Below, piece by piece: positions 26,684 to 34,466 of a DNA stretch of 64,000 bases. Source of the stretch: Methanobrevibacter wolinii SH (GTDB lineage: Archaea > Methanobacteriota > Methanobacteria > Methanobacteriales > Methanobacteriaceae); contig NZ_JHWX01000012.1 of NCBI RefSeq assembly GCF_000621965.1, forward strand, positions 1 to 64,000. The letters run 5' to 3'. Every line of letters starts with the position of its first letter. Positions within the stretch are counted from its first letter, which is position 1. The translations under genes and the position numbers were made by a program. Under the pieces are notes generated by a model. The model was not told where the DNA came from. It saw only the letters and a list, made by a program, of their open reading frames with translations, and did not search any database.

Positions 26684-27364
26684 TTAATTTTTACCATAAA
26701 TTGGTCTTGCACTTTCTGGTATAATTTTTGTAAATTTATCATAATCTTCATCTTTTAATTCAAAGCCATAATGTTCAAGAATTTCTTTTAATTCTTTTTT
26801 ATCTTCATCAGTAATATTAATGATTATAGCATTTTTACCTAAACTTTGAACATCACCTAAAACAAAGATTTCACCACGAATAATAGATTCTGCTGCATCA
26901 GCACCTAAATTACCTAGGATAATCATACGACCACCCATCATAAATATACCAGACATGAATCCAGAGTCACCACCAATAATTACAGTTCCTCCTTTCATGA
27001 TTTCTCCAGTTCTTGAACCTACACCTTTTTTAACTACAAGTGTTCCACCATAGATACCTTGTCCTGCACCATCACCTGCAGAACCATTTACTATGATTTC
27101 ACCACTAGTCATATTATCTCCTACAAACCATCCTGCGTTACCATTAATTGTTATATTACCTTTATCAAGCATAGTTCCAGCAAAATAACCTGCAGAACCT
27201 TCAATAACAATACTAGTATCTTCAACAAGACCTGCAACAAGATAATGATCTGCTCCAGGATTTTTAATAATAATTTTATCAAATTCTTTTGCATATTCTT
27301 TAATTTTTGAATTTAATTCACGAGGAGTAAGTGAGGATGCATCAATTTCAATTTCATTAGCCAT
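26684..27364 (-). CDS. archaeal glutamate synthase, GXGXG subunit
   Basis: A 226-residue right-handed beta-helix protein: repeated 'VIEGSAGYFAGTMLDKGNITINGNAGWFVGDNMTSGEIIVNGSAGDGAGQGIYGG' blocks at 20-25-residue spacing are the GXGXG repeats. In bacterial GltB this domain is the C-terminus of one long chain; here it is separate, as usual in archaea. A related fold is used by formylmethanofuran dehydrogenase subunit C, but gene context decides for glutamate synthase. GGTGAT precedes the ATG. Confidence 0.92.
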   Translation of the reverse strand: MANEIEIDASSLTPRELNSKIKEYAKEFDKIIIKNPGADHYLVAGLVEDTSIVIEGSAGYFAGTMLDKGNITINGNAGWFVGDNMTSGEIIVNGSAGDGAGQGIYGGTLVVKKGVGSRTGEIMKGGTVIIGGDSGFMSGIFMMGGRMIILGNLGADAAESIIRGEIFVLGDVQSLGKNAIIINITDEDKKELKEILEHYGFELKDEDYDKFTKIIPESARPIYGKN

Positions 27365-27437
27365 TAAATCACCTTTATAAAATTTTAACTTATTTTAATT
27401 AATAACTGTTTTATTAACTAAATACCAAATATAATAA

Positions 27438-28361
27438 TTAAATCTCAAATACTCTAACTTCACCAGGATAAATTTGCTCAACTTCACTAGTATCAATTAC
27501 TTGTCCAAGTGAAACTTCTTCTGAAGCTATTGCAAATATATCATCATTTTCTGCCATTACTCCAGGTCTTAAACCTAATTTATCTTTAGCAATACCAATA
27601 CCATTAGGAGTTGCTACAATATAAGAAAATGGTCCATCCATATCTTCTACAGATTGTTCTAAAGCTTCTTCTAATGTGTAACCAGTAGAAATTTTATCTG
27701 CAATATAATGAACTAAACATTCAGTATCATTATTTGTTTCAAAAATATGACCTTTCCTTTCTAAAGTATCTCTAACTTTCCAATAATTAGTAATTTGTCC
27801 ATTATGTACTAAAGAAACATCCCTTAAAATATATGTTTGGAATGGATGAGCATGATATAAATCTACTCCACTTTCTGTAGAGAATCTAGTATGTCCAATT
27901 GCATGAGTTCCCATTATAGAACGAGTATCATAATTATCTGCAATTTCAAGAACAGAACCTACATCTTTAATCATCTGAAAGCCATGTTCCCCATTAATAA
28001 CAACTACTTTATCATTAATAGAATCAACATCTTGTATAAGAGGTTTTAACATTTTAAATTCATCTAATTGAATTTTACATTGATATAAACATGAGTTCTC
28101 AGTAGTAGACATTAATTTATCTGCTTTAATAGGTGAAACCATATTAATTTCATCTTTAACTGTTCTTAATAATTTTTTACTGTTTTTTTCAAGTTGAATG
28201 TTTAAAATATATTCATCATCTTTAAGACCTAAACCACCATATAATGCAAAACCTGCTGAATCAGGTCCTCTATGTTGAAGTGCATTTAACATGTTGGTCA
28301 TATCATTACCAATATTATGCAATTTTCCATCTTTATATACAATTCCTGCTATTCCACACAC
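27438..28361 (-). CDS. archaeal glutamate synthase, glutaminase subunit
   Basis: A 307-residue class II amidotransferase. Cys2 of 'MCGIAGIVYKDG' is the nucleophile. 'MGTHAIGHTRFSTESGVDLYHAHPF' and 'LVHNGQITNYWKVRDTLERKGHIFETNNDTEC' are the glutamine-binding loops. It supplies ammonia to the synthase subunit. The start is GTG after AGGAGG; both lie inside the 3' end of pdxT, a 13-bp overlap that suggests translational coupling. Confidence 0.92.
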   Translation of the reverse strand: MCGIAGIVYKDGKLHNIGNDMTNMLNALQHRGPDSAGFALYGGLGLKDDEYILNIQLEKNSKKLLRTVKDEINMVSPIKADKLMSTTENSCLYQCKIQLDEFKMLKPLIQDVDSINDKVVVINGEHGFQMIKDVGSVLEIADNYDTRSIMGTHAIGHTRFSTESGVDLYHAHPFQTYILRDVSLVHNGQITNYWKVRDTLERKGHIFETNNDTECLVHYIADKISTGYTLEEALEQSVEDMDGPFSYIVATPNGIGIAKDKLGLRPGVMAENDDIFAIASEEVSLGQVIDTSEVEQIYPGEVRVFEI

Positions 28362-28933
28362 TGTAAAACCTCCTTTAAAAAGTATTCATGAATCCTAGTA
28401 TCATCAGTTAACTCTGGATGAAAACTGCAGGCAATATTATGTCCTTGTTTAATAGCTATAACCTGATCATCAAGAGTTGCTAATACCTTTATATCATCTT
28501 TTGTTTTATCATAACTTGAGATTGCTGGAGCTCTAATAAAAACTCCATTAAAATCTTCTCCAAGGAATTTAATATTTGATTCAAATGAATTTTTTTGAGA
28601 TCCGAAAGCATTTCTTTTTACAACTATGTCCATTAATCCAAGTAATGGTTGATTAAAATCAATTTTTTTAGCAAGTAAAACCATTCCAGCACAGGTACCA
28701 AAAACAGGTATATTATTTTCTTTAATTATTTTATCTATACCTCTTTCAAAAATGATTTTACCAATAACTGTACTTTCTCCTCCAGAAATAATAATTCCAT
28801 CACAAGATGCTACATCATCAGCATAACGTACATTTTCACATTCTGCATTTATACCTAAATTTTCTATTGCTTTTTTTGTAATATCATAATGTTCGCTAAC
28901 TGCACCTTGTAAGTTTAAAATTCCTATTTTCAT
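28349..28933 (-). CDS. pdxT: pyridoxal 5'-phosphate synthase glutaminase subunit PdxT
   Basis: A 194-residue class I amidotransferase that feeds ammonia to PdxS. 'ISGGESTVIGK' and 'FGTCAGMVLLAK' (Cys81 nucleophile) with 'SFHPELTDDTR' (His/Glu) make the triad, and 'RNAFGSQKNSFE' is specific for PdxT. pdxS is not in the window. GGAGAT supports the start. It leads the glutamate synthase cluster; both use glutamine, so joint nitrogen control is plausible. Confidence 0.96.
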   Translation of the reverse strand: MKIGILNLQGAVSEHYDITKKAIENLGINAECENVRYADDVASCDGIIISGGESTVIGKIIFERGIDKIIKENNIPVFGTCAGMVLLAKKIDFNQPLLGLMDIVVKRNAFGSQKNSFESNIKFLGEDFNGVFIRAPAISSYDKTKDDIKVLATLDDQVIAIKQGHNIACSFHPELTDDTRIHEYFLKEVLQCVE

Positions 28934-29469
28934 TTTATATCTCCTAAGTTTTTAATAAATAATAATGATAAATATTTGCTTTAATAAATAGTATTTTAAT
29001 ATTTATTTTTAATAATTAATAAATTTTATTTTAATTCATTATTAATTAAAATCAAAACAAATAAACAGGACTTATAAATTTAAATTAAATAATATAAGTT
29101 CAATCTTTATTTACAAAAAATTATTTTAAAGAAATTTTAGATTGATATAAAATTTTACTTAATCAATAGAAAAAGTAACCATAATAATATTTACTTTTAT
29201 AATATATAAAATTGGCGGAAAATAGCTTCCTATTAATTAAAATTTTTATATATTCTTTCAAATTCCATTTAAAATTAATAGAAAAATTATAATAAAAATA
29301 AAAAAATGTACAAAAAAATATATAATATTCAAAATCTTAGAAAATATAATGAAAATTAAAAATTTTAATATAAAAATATTAAGTAATTTTAATAAAATTT
29401 AAACTAGAAATATAAAAAATAGTAAAATAATCTTATAAACAGAAATTAATAAAGAAAACTAAGTTAAAA
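28934..29469. promoter_or_regulatory. 536-bp region with a conspicuous promoter-like segment
   Basis: At 29171-29200, AAAAGTAA and TTACTTTT form an inverted repeat around a 13-base centre. Next come TATA sequence (ATAATATATAAAAT, 29199-29212) and the only GC-richer patch of the gap, TTGGCGGAAAATAGCTTCC. On the minus strand this reads as BRE-TATA with the inverted repeat near the start point, so it may be the pdxT-glt promoter with a leader of about 240 nt. No coding ORF. A short plus-strand RNA cannot be excluded. Confidence 0.4.
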
Positions 29470-29940
29470 TTAGTTTCCTTTTTCAATATTTGCTATTGCG
29501 TTTTTTGCACCTGCTTTAACAAAACCACTTTCATCATCTAATAAAGCATTTAATGCATCAAGTGCTTCTGGTTTTTTCATACTTCCTAAAGCCCAAGCAG
29601 CTGCACCTCTAACTCTCCAATCTTCATGATCTAAAATTTCAATTAAAGAATCAAATGCTGGTTCACCAATATGAACTAAAGCAGTAGATGCTTCTCTTCT
29701 TACAAATTTATTTTTATCTTCTAAAGTATTAATTAATGGTTGTATAGCTTTTTCATTTCCAATATAACCTAAAGCTTGTGCAGAATATCTCCTAATATTT
29801 TTATTTCTATTGTTTAATGCTTCGATTAATGCATCTAAAGATTCTTCACTTCTAATTTCAAGTTCTCCAAGAGCAGCTTCTCTATCTAAATCATCTTCAG
29901 TTTTTAATGCATTGATTAAATCTTCAATTGTTTCTACCAT
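29470..29940 (-). CDS. HEAT-repeat (PBS-lyase-like) protein
   Basis: A 156-residue all-helical protein made of about five HEAT/PBS-lyase repeats: 'ALGELEIRSEESLDALIEALNN', 'YSAQALGYIGNEKAIQPLINTL', 'EASTALVHIGEPAFDSLIEIL', 'GAAAWALGSMKKPEALDALNALL' and a last 'AGAKNAIANI'. It is a protein-binding scaffold; partner unknown. Short HEAT proteins like this are common in methanogens. The start at 29940 follows AGGTGG; the upstream GTG lies in that site. Confidence 0.88.
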   Translation of the reverse strand: MVETIEDLINALKTEDDLDREAALGELEIRSEESLDALIEALNNRNKNIRRYSAQALGYIGNEKAIQPLINTLEDKNKFVRREASTALVHIGEPAFDSLIEILDHEDWRVRGAAAWALGSMKKPEALDALNALLDDESGFVKAGAKNAIANIEKGN

Positions 29941-29949
29941 TATAACCAC

Positions 29950-30355
29950 CTTTAATTATAATTATATTGTTTATAATAATTATATAATTCCTCTACATAT
30001 TTCTATATTTAATTAATATAATATTGTTATATATGGTATAAAAATGTTTCGACTATATACGAACAAAATATTATAAAAGTTTACTAAAAAATAAATTAAT
30101 ATAAAACAATTCTTAATATAATAAAATTAAATAAAAGATATTCAAGAAAAAAATAGCTTAGAAACCAAATAAAAAACTAAAACAACCAACATACAATGAA
30201 AAAATAGATTAAAAACCAATAAAAATTAAGATAAACTCACATATAAAAAGATAATCTATAAAAAAACTTAAATTTTAAATTAAAAAAAAGTTTAAATTCA
30301 TAAAAAAGCATTAAATATTAAAAAATATCTAAAAATCAAAAAATGGATATAAAGA
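29950..30355. other. 406-bp intergenic region with weak repeats
   Basis: Two degenerate copies of AAAATAGCTTAGAAACCAAA / AAAATAGATTAAAAACCAAT occur near 30149 and 30203. A TATA-like TTATATATGG lies at 30026. No gene seen. Confidence 0.45.
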
Positions 30356-30883
30356 TTAAATAGGTTTATATCCACTATCATTAACAATTTCATTTAATTG
30401 TTCTGAAACTGTACGATTTGTTGGATTAGAATTATAATATGTACTATTAACACATAACTCTAAAATATATAATTTATCACCATTTTGACAGAATTCAATA
30501 TATTCAATAATACCATCAAGATAAGATCTATTAACAAGATATGTATTATTCACTTTACTAACAGAATAAGAATATTCATCAGTAGTAACATTATTAGAAA
30601 ACTCCTCTTTTTGAGTTTGATTGATTCTTTGAATCAATAAATGATAACAATTACTTGAATTTGAAGATTGATTATTAGTTGTTAAAATAGCAAAATTTGA
30701 TGACTTATTAACAACCTTATAAGTAGATGGTACTGTAAAACTTGAATTATCTACAGTAACAGTATATTTAAGATTAGTATTGTTAGTAACATTATTATTA
30801 AAAATAAATTCATTAATAATCAAATATCCAGATAAAATTATAATACAAATAACAACAATAAAAATTATCTTTTTATAATTCAT
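30356..30883 (-). CDS. small secreted or membrane-anchored Asn-rich protein
   Basis: A 175-residue protein with one N-terminal hydrophobic helix ('IIFIVVICIIILSGYLIIN', residues 6-24) and an extracellular part rich in N-x-S/T sequons ('NNVTNNTN', 'NQSSNSSN'). No Cys pair or known domain is clear; the mixture of short strands ('YTVTVDNSSFTVPSTYKVV') looks like a small beta domain of the kind seen in methanobacterial surface proteins. Function unknown. No clear ribosome-binding site. Confidence 0.6.
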   Translation of the reverse strand: MNYKKIIFIVVICIIILSGYLIINEFIFNNNVTNNTNLKYTVTVDNSSFTVPSTYKVVNKSSNFAILTTNNQSSNSSNCYHLLIQRINQTQKEEFSNNVTTDEYSYSVSKVNNTYLVNRSYLDGIIEYIEFCQNGDKLYILELCVNSTYYNSNPTNRTVSEQLNEIVNDSGYKPI

Positions 30884-31090
30884 TTTAATAAGATTCCTCT
30901 TTTAAAGTTTAATATCTAAATTATTCAATAAAGATACTATAAAATTATATATAATTAATAACTTATAGTATTTATTATTTTTATAAAAATTTAATAAAAT
31001 TTATAAACAATTAAAAAAAAATAAGAACAGAAATATAAAATAATATAAAATTAAAATTTTATGAAATTAAATATAAATTAATTATAATAT

Positions 31091-31180
31091 AAAAAGATTT
31101 AATATTTAGTGAAATTAAATTTTTTAACAGATTTTAAAAAGATTTAATATTTAATGAAGTTAAACTTTTTAACAGATTTT
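31091..31180. repeat. 45-bp tandem duplication
   Basis: Two copies of a 45-bp unit starting AAAAAGATTTAATATTTA and ending TTTTTAACAGATTTT lie at 31091-31135 and 31136-31180. The rest of 30884-31397 holds only AT-rich DNA and one CATACCCCAC patch at 31246-31255. Confidence 0.8.
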
Positions 31181-31397
31181 TCTTAAAATTATTCTAATTT
31201 TTTTAAATTTAATTTTTAAGTACTGTTTAAAAAATAGAACTTCAACATACCCCACTAATAAAATTTTAAAATACTTTTTTAATCATGAATTTAATTAAAT
31301 ATCTAAATTTAAAATGATATAAAAAAATAATTTAATACATTAATCAAATTTTATAAAAATTAAGATTATTAATGTTTAAAAGATGTAAAAAAAGAAA

Positions 31398-31778
31398 TTA
31401 TTCAATATTTAACTTTTCTTTAAATAATTTTTTAAGAAATTCCCTTGTTTTTTCATCATAATCTTTATTTGTATTAAGAGTATACATAGCAAGCTCATAA
31501 ATAACTTTATTTAAAGCTTTTCCATTATCTGTAAGACGGTATTCAATATCTAATGAATCATTAGGATTAACAAATCTTTTAATTAAACCATTTTTCTCCA
31601 TATCTTTAAGACAACTAGAAAGAACTTTATTAGATAATTTTGGTTTATCCTCTTTAAATTCATTAAAATGAGATTTTCCAAAAAACATGTCCCTAATTAA
31701 CTGAATTACCCACTTTTTATTTATTAAATTCATAGTTAATTCTACAGGACATTGATTTATACCTTTATTATTCACCAT
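31398..31778 (-). CDS. HxlR family regulator 2
   Basis: A 126-residue winged-helix protein very close to HxlR 1 (13649-14038): 'NKKWVIQLIRDMFFGKSHFNEFKEDKPKLSNKVLSSCLKDMEKNGLIKR' differs at few positions. The N-terminal 'QCPVELTMNL' keeps the Cys used for redox sensing in some HxlR proteins, and an extra Cys lies in 'LSSCLKDM'. It is divergent from the RiPP operon, with GTTACT-type sites between. The likely role is to control that operon and possibly the macro-sirtuin set. Confidence 0.9.
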   Translation of the reverse strand: MVNNKGINQCPVELTMNLINKKWVIQLIRDMFFGKSHFNEFKEDKPKLSNKVLSSCLKDMEKNGLIKRFVNPNDSLDIEYRLTDNGKALNKVIYELAMYTLNTNKDYDEKTREFLKKLFKEKLNIE

Positions 31779-31838
31779 AATAAAAACCTTATTTTCTTAT
31801 ACTATAATAATTATCTATTTAAATTTATTAAAGTAATA

Positions 31839-31857
31839 AGTAACTTTTTAGTAACTT
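31839..31857. promoter_or_regulatory. paired AGTAACTT half-sites near HxlR 2
   Basis: AGTAACTT occurs at 31839-31846 and at 31850-31857, 11 bp (one helical turn) apart and 60 bp upstream of the HxlR 2 start. They match one arm of the 16-bp palindrome and may serve autoregulation. Confidence 0.55.
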
Positions 31858-31886
31858 ATAACAATTAAATATTAAATAAAATAAAG

Positions 31887-31917
31887 GTTACTTAATAGTA
31901 ACTTCCTAATTTATAAA
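31887..31917 (+). promoter_or_regulatory. HxlR operator and TATA box of the RiPP operon
   Basis: GTTACTTAATAGTAAC (31887-31902) is a perfect-arm palindrome. Seven bases later comes TTTATAAA (31910-31917), a consensus TATA box. The precursor ATG is at 32002, leaving a leader of about 60 nt. The same arms and nearly the same spacing occur upstream of the FMN gene at 16331. Confidence 0.75.
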
Positions 31918-32001
31918 CAGAAAAATTAAAGAGTAATATATAGAGATATTAAACTTTTTAATATTAAAAAGAAAATATTTTTTAAAATAGGAGACAATAA
32001 A

Positions 32002-32214
32002 ATGTATAAATTAAATTCATGGAATAAAAATGAAAATTTTTTTAATAGTAAAATAGCTGGAAACTATATTAAATCTACCATTTCAACTGCTTGTGGAAGT
32101 GAAATAAATACTGCATGCGGCAGCGAAGTAACCGCAACAGCATGCGGATCAGAAATCAACACAGCATGTGGTAGTGAAGTAACAACTGCATGTGGTAGTG
32201 AAAAATTAAACTAA
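32002..32214 (+). CDS. RiPP precursor peptide with five TACGSE repeats (ACGX type)
   Basis: A 70-residue peptide. Residues 1-28 form a leader ('MYKLNSWNKNENFFNSK' onward). The core then has five copies of TACGSE separated by IN, VTA, IN and VT, with Cys31, 39, 48, 56 and 64, and ends 'KLN'. Each Cys is followed by Gly-Ser-Glu and preceded by Thr-Ala, a highly regular substrate for thioether or other radical chemistry. Synonymous codons vary between repeats, and the middle repeats are unusually GC-rich for this genome. AGGAGA precedes the ATG. A radical SAM/SPASM gene follows. I recall 'ACGX-repeat peptide' as a TIGRFAM name; the product is unknown to me. Confidence 0.88.
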   Translation: MYKLNSWNKNENFFNSKIAGNYIKSTISTACGSEINTACGSEVTATACGSEINTACGSEVTTACGSEKLN

Positions 32215-32240
32215 AAATAATCAATATTGTTTTTATTTAA

Positions 32241-32265
32241 TAATTGATAGTATTACTATCAATTA
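32241..32265. promoter_or_regulatory. perfect 12-bp inverted repeat between precursor and maturase genes
   Basis: TAATTGATAGTA and TACTATCAATTA flank a single T. It starts 26 bp after the precursor stop and ends 41 bp before the maturase ATG. It can be a hairpin that ends or stabilises a precursor-only transcript, giving more peptide than enzyme, or a second operator. The hairpin has no GC-rich core, so a DNA site is equally possible. Confidence 0.6.
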
Positions 32266-32306
32266 AACTTTTTTTAAAGATTTTATTTTACGGAGAAACC
32301 TATAAA

Positions 32307-33332
32307 ATGACTAATTTTTTTGCATTTCAATTTCATATTACAGATGATTGTGACCAAAGATGTAAACATTGTTATATATTCTCAGAAGAAAATAATAAAC
32401 CTATTTTAACAATGCCTTATGAAGATGTTAAAAAAACAATAAATAATTGTTTAAAAATGTGTAAAGATGTAAATAGAATACCTTATTTTTCAATTACTGG
32501 TGGAGATCCCATTTTACATCCAGACTTCTGGAAAATATTAAAATTATTAAAGGATAATAAAATAAGATTTGGAATACTTGGAAATCCATTCCATTTAAAT
32601 AATGAAACTTGTAAAAAATTACATTCTTATGGATGTGAATTCTATCAACTTTCAATTGATGGATTAAAAGAAACTCATGATTATTTTAGAAAAGAAGGTT
32701 CATTTGATACAACAATGGAAAAAATAAAATGTCTTAAAGATAATAGAATTCATGCAAATATTATGACTACAGTATCTAAAACAAATATTGATGAAATTCC
32801 TAAAATTATTGATACTGTAGTAAAATATGATGTAGATTTATTCTCTTTTGCAAGATATTGTCCAACAAGCTATGAAAAGATTTCACAAATAAGTCCAGAA
32901 GAATATCACCAATTATTAGATAAATGTTGGAATAAATTCGAAGAATATAAAGACAAACATACTAATTTTAATTTAAAAGACCATTTATGGACACTTTATC
33001 TTTATGAGAAAGGATTATTTAAAATTCCTAAGGATTTAGACGATGATGTAATATACGATGGTTGTAATTGTGGAAACTCACATATGACAATACTTCCAAA
33101 TGGTGATGTATATGCTTGTCGTAGAATGGATAGTTATATAGGTAATGCATTAAAAGATTCTATGACTAAAATCTTCTTTGGAGATAAAATGAATTATTAT
33201 AGACAATATGAAAAATTTGAAAAATGTTCTAAATGTGAACTACTTAAATTTTGTAGAGGTTGCCCATCTGTAAGTTATGGATATACCAATGATTTTTATT
33301 CTCCTGATCCTCAATGTTGGAAAAAGATTTAA
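32307..33332 (+). CDS. radical SAM/SPASM peptide maturase of the RiPP locus
   Basis: A 341-residue enzyme. Cys15, Cys19 and Cys22 ('CDQRCKHCYIF') bind the SAM cluster, and 'FSITGGDPILHPDFW' is the SAM-binding GGD motif. The C-terminus is a SPASM domain with 'GCNCGNSHMTILPNGDVYACRRM' and 'CSKCELLKFCRGCPS...QCWK', enough Cys for two auxiliary 4Fe-4S clusters. Such enzymes form sulphur-to-carbon or carbon-carbon bonds on peptides; the adjacent TACGSE peptide is the expected substrate. The start at 32307 has GGAG 11 bases upstream; a longer reading from TTG at 32244 would begin inside the palindrome and is rejected. No separate RRE protein is visible. Confidence 0.92.
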   Translation: MTNFFAFQFHITDDCDQRCKHCYIFSEENNKPILTMPYEDVKKTINNCLKMCKDVNRIPYFSITGGDPILHPDFWKILKLLKDNKIRFGILGNPFHLNNETCKKLHSYGCEFYQLSIDGLKETHDYFRKEGSFDTTMEKIKCLKDNRIHANIMTTVSKTNIDEIPKIIDTVVKYDVDLFSFARYCPTSYEKISQISPEEYHQLLDKCWNKFEEYKDKHTNFNLKDHLWTLYLYEKGLFKIPKDLDDDVIYDGCNCGNSHMTILPNGDVYACRRMDSYIGNALKDSMTKIFFGDKMNYYRQYEKFEKCSKCELLKFCRGCPSVSYGYTNDFYSPDPQCWKKI

Positions 33333-33342
33333 AGATGATAAC

Positions 33343-34329
33343 ATGAAAGCAGTTGTGATTAATGAAACATGTAAAGCTGAAGATTTAAAAGTTAGTGAAA
33401 TAGAAATTCCTAAAATTAAACCTAATTGGGTTTTAGTTAAAGTAAAATCATTTGGAATTAATAGATCTGAAATTATATTACGTGAATATGAAGCAGATGA
33501 AGATTATATTAATTTACCAATAGTCCCAGGAATTGAATGTGTTGGAGAAATTATTGATGAAAACAATAGTAAATTCAATAAAGGAGATTTAGTTATAGGT
33601 TTAATGGGTGGAATGGGAAGATCATTTAATGGTAGCTATGAAGAATATACATTATTACCTGAAAAAAATGTTTTTAAAGTAAATGAAAAAATTAAAAACA
33701 ATTTAAGTATTGAAGAAATTGCTTCAATTCCAGAAACCTATTTTACAGCATATGGATCATTATTTGAATCATTAAATTTAAAAGAAAATGAAACAATACT
33801 TATTCGTGGAGGAACAAGTACAGTAGGTCTTGCAGCTTGTAAATTAGCAAAAGCAAAAAGAAGTACTGTAATAGCAACAAGTAGAAAAAAAGAAAATATA
33901 AAAAATTTACTTGAAAATGGTGCAGATTACGGAATTATTGATGATGAAAACCTTAAAAAAGAAATAGATAAAATATGTCCTAATGGAGTAGATAAAATAT
34001 TAGAACTAATTGGACCAGAGACTATGGAAGATTCTATGAAAGTATTAAAAAAACATGGAATCTGCTGTGTTACAGGAATCCTAGGAGGTATTGAATATAT
34101 AAATCAATTTGATCCAATTAAATATATCCCTAATGGAAAATGTCTTACTTCCTTCTTTAGTAATTATCCAAATCAAGAAATAATTGATAATATTTTTAAT
34201 ATGATAATAGATAACCATATTAAAACAAAAATTTCAAAAGTTTATACTTCTTTAGAAGATATAAAAAAAGCACATAAATTAATGGAAACAAATAAAGCAC
34301 AAGGAAAAATTGTTTTTAAAATAGCATAA
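33343..34329 (+). CDS. zinc-free medium-chain dehydrogenase (quinone oxidoreductase-like)
   Basis: A 328-residue MDR protein of the quinone oxidoreductase type: 'FGINRSEIILREYE' near residue 38, 'VPGIECVGEIIDENNSKFNKGDLVIG', 'ETILIRGGTSTVGLAACKLAKA' (NADPH loop) and 'GVDKILELIGPETMEDSMKVLKKHG'. The zinc ligands of alcohol dehydrogenases are absent. It starts ten bp after the maturase stop with GATGATAAC as weak ribosome-binding site, so it is co-transcribed. It could reduce a dehydrated or keto intermediate of the peptide, or a quinone; this is inference. Confidence 0.85.
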   Translation: MKAVVINETCKAEDLKVSEIEIPKIKPNWVLVKVKSFGINRSEIILREYEADEDYINLPIVPGIECVGEIIDENNSKFNKGDLVIGLMGGMGRSFNGSYEEYTLLPEKNVFKVNEKIKNNLSIEEIASIPETYFTAYGSLFESLNLKENETILIRGGTSTVGLAACKLAKAKRSTVIATSRKKENIKNLLENGADYGIIDDENLKKEIDKICPNGVDKILELIGPETMEDSMKVLKKHGICCVTGILGGIEYINQFDPIKYIPNGKCLTSFFSNYPNQEIIDNIFNMIIDNHIKTKISKVYTSLEDIKKAHKLMETNKAQGKIVFKIA

Positions 34330-34466
34330 GTTAATATCTTTCAAATATCACAAAATTTAAAGATAAAATTTATTTTAATTTAAAAATCAAAATAAAAAGT
34401 TTTAAAAAAAATAATACATAGAATACCATATTTAATTTATATAAACAATATATAAAAGGGAAAATC

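Noticed and set aside
26684-27364. Formylmethanofuran dehydrogenase subunit C
   Set aside because: The GXGXG fold is shared, but the gene sits between the glutaminase and synthase subunits of glutamate synthase.
31246-31255. CATACCCCAC patch as part of a structured RNA
   Set aside because: Too short and without pairing partners nearby to support an RNA call.
32244-32306. Longer radical SAM start at TTG 32244
   Set aside because: It would start inside the perfect inverted repeat and lacks a ribosome-binding site. GGAG lies correctly before ATG 32307.
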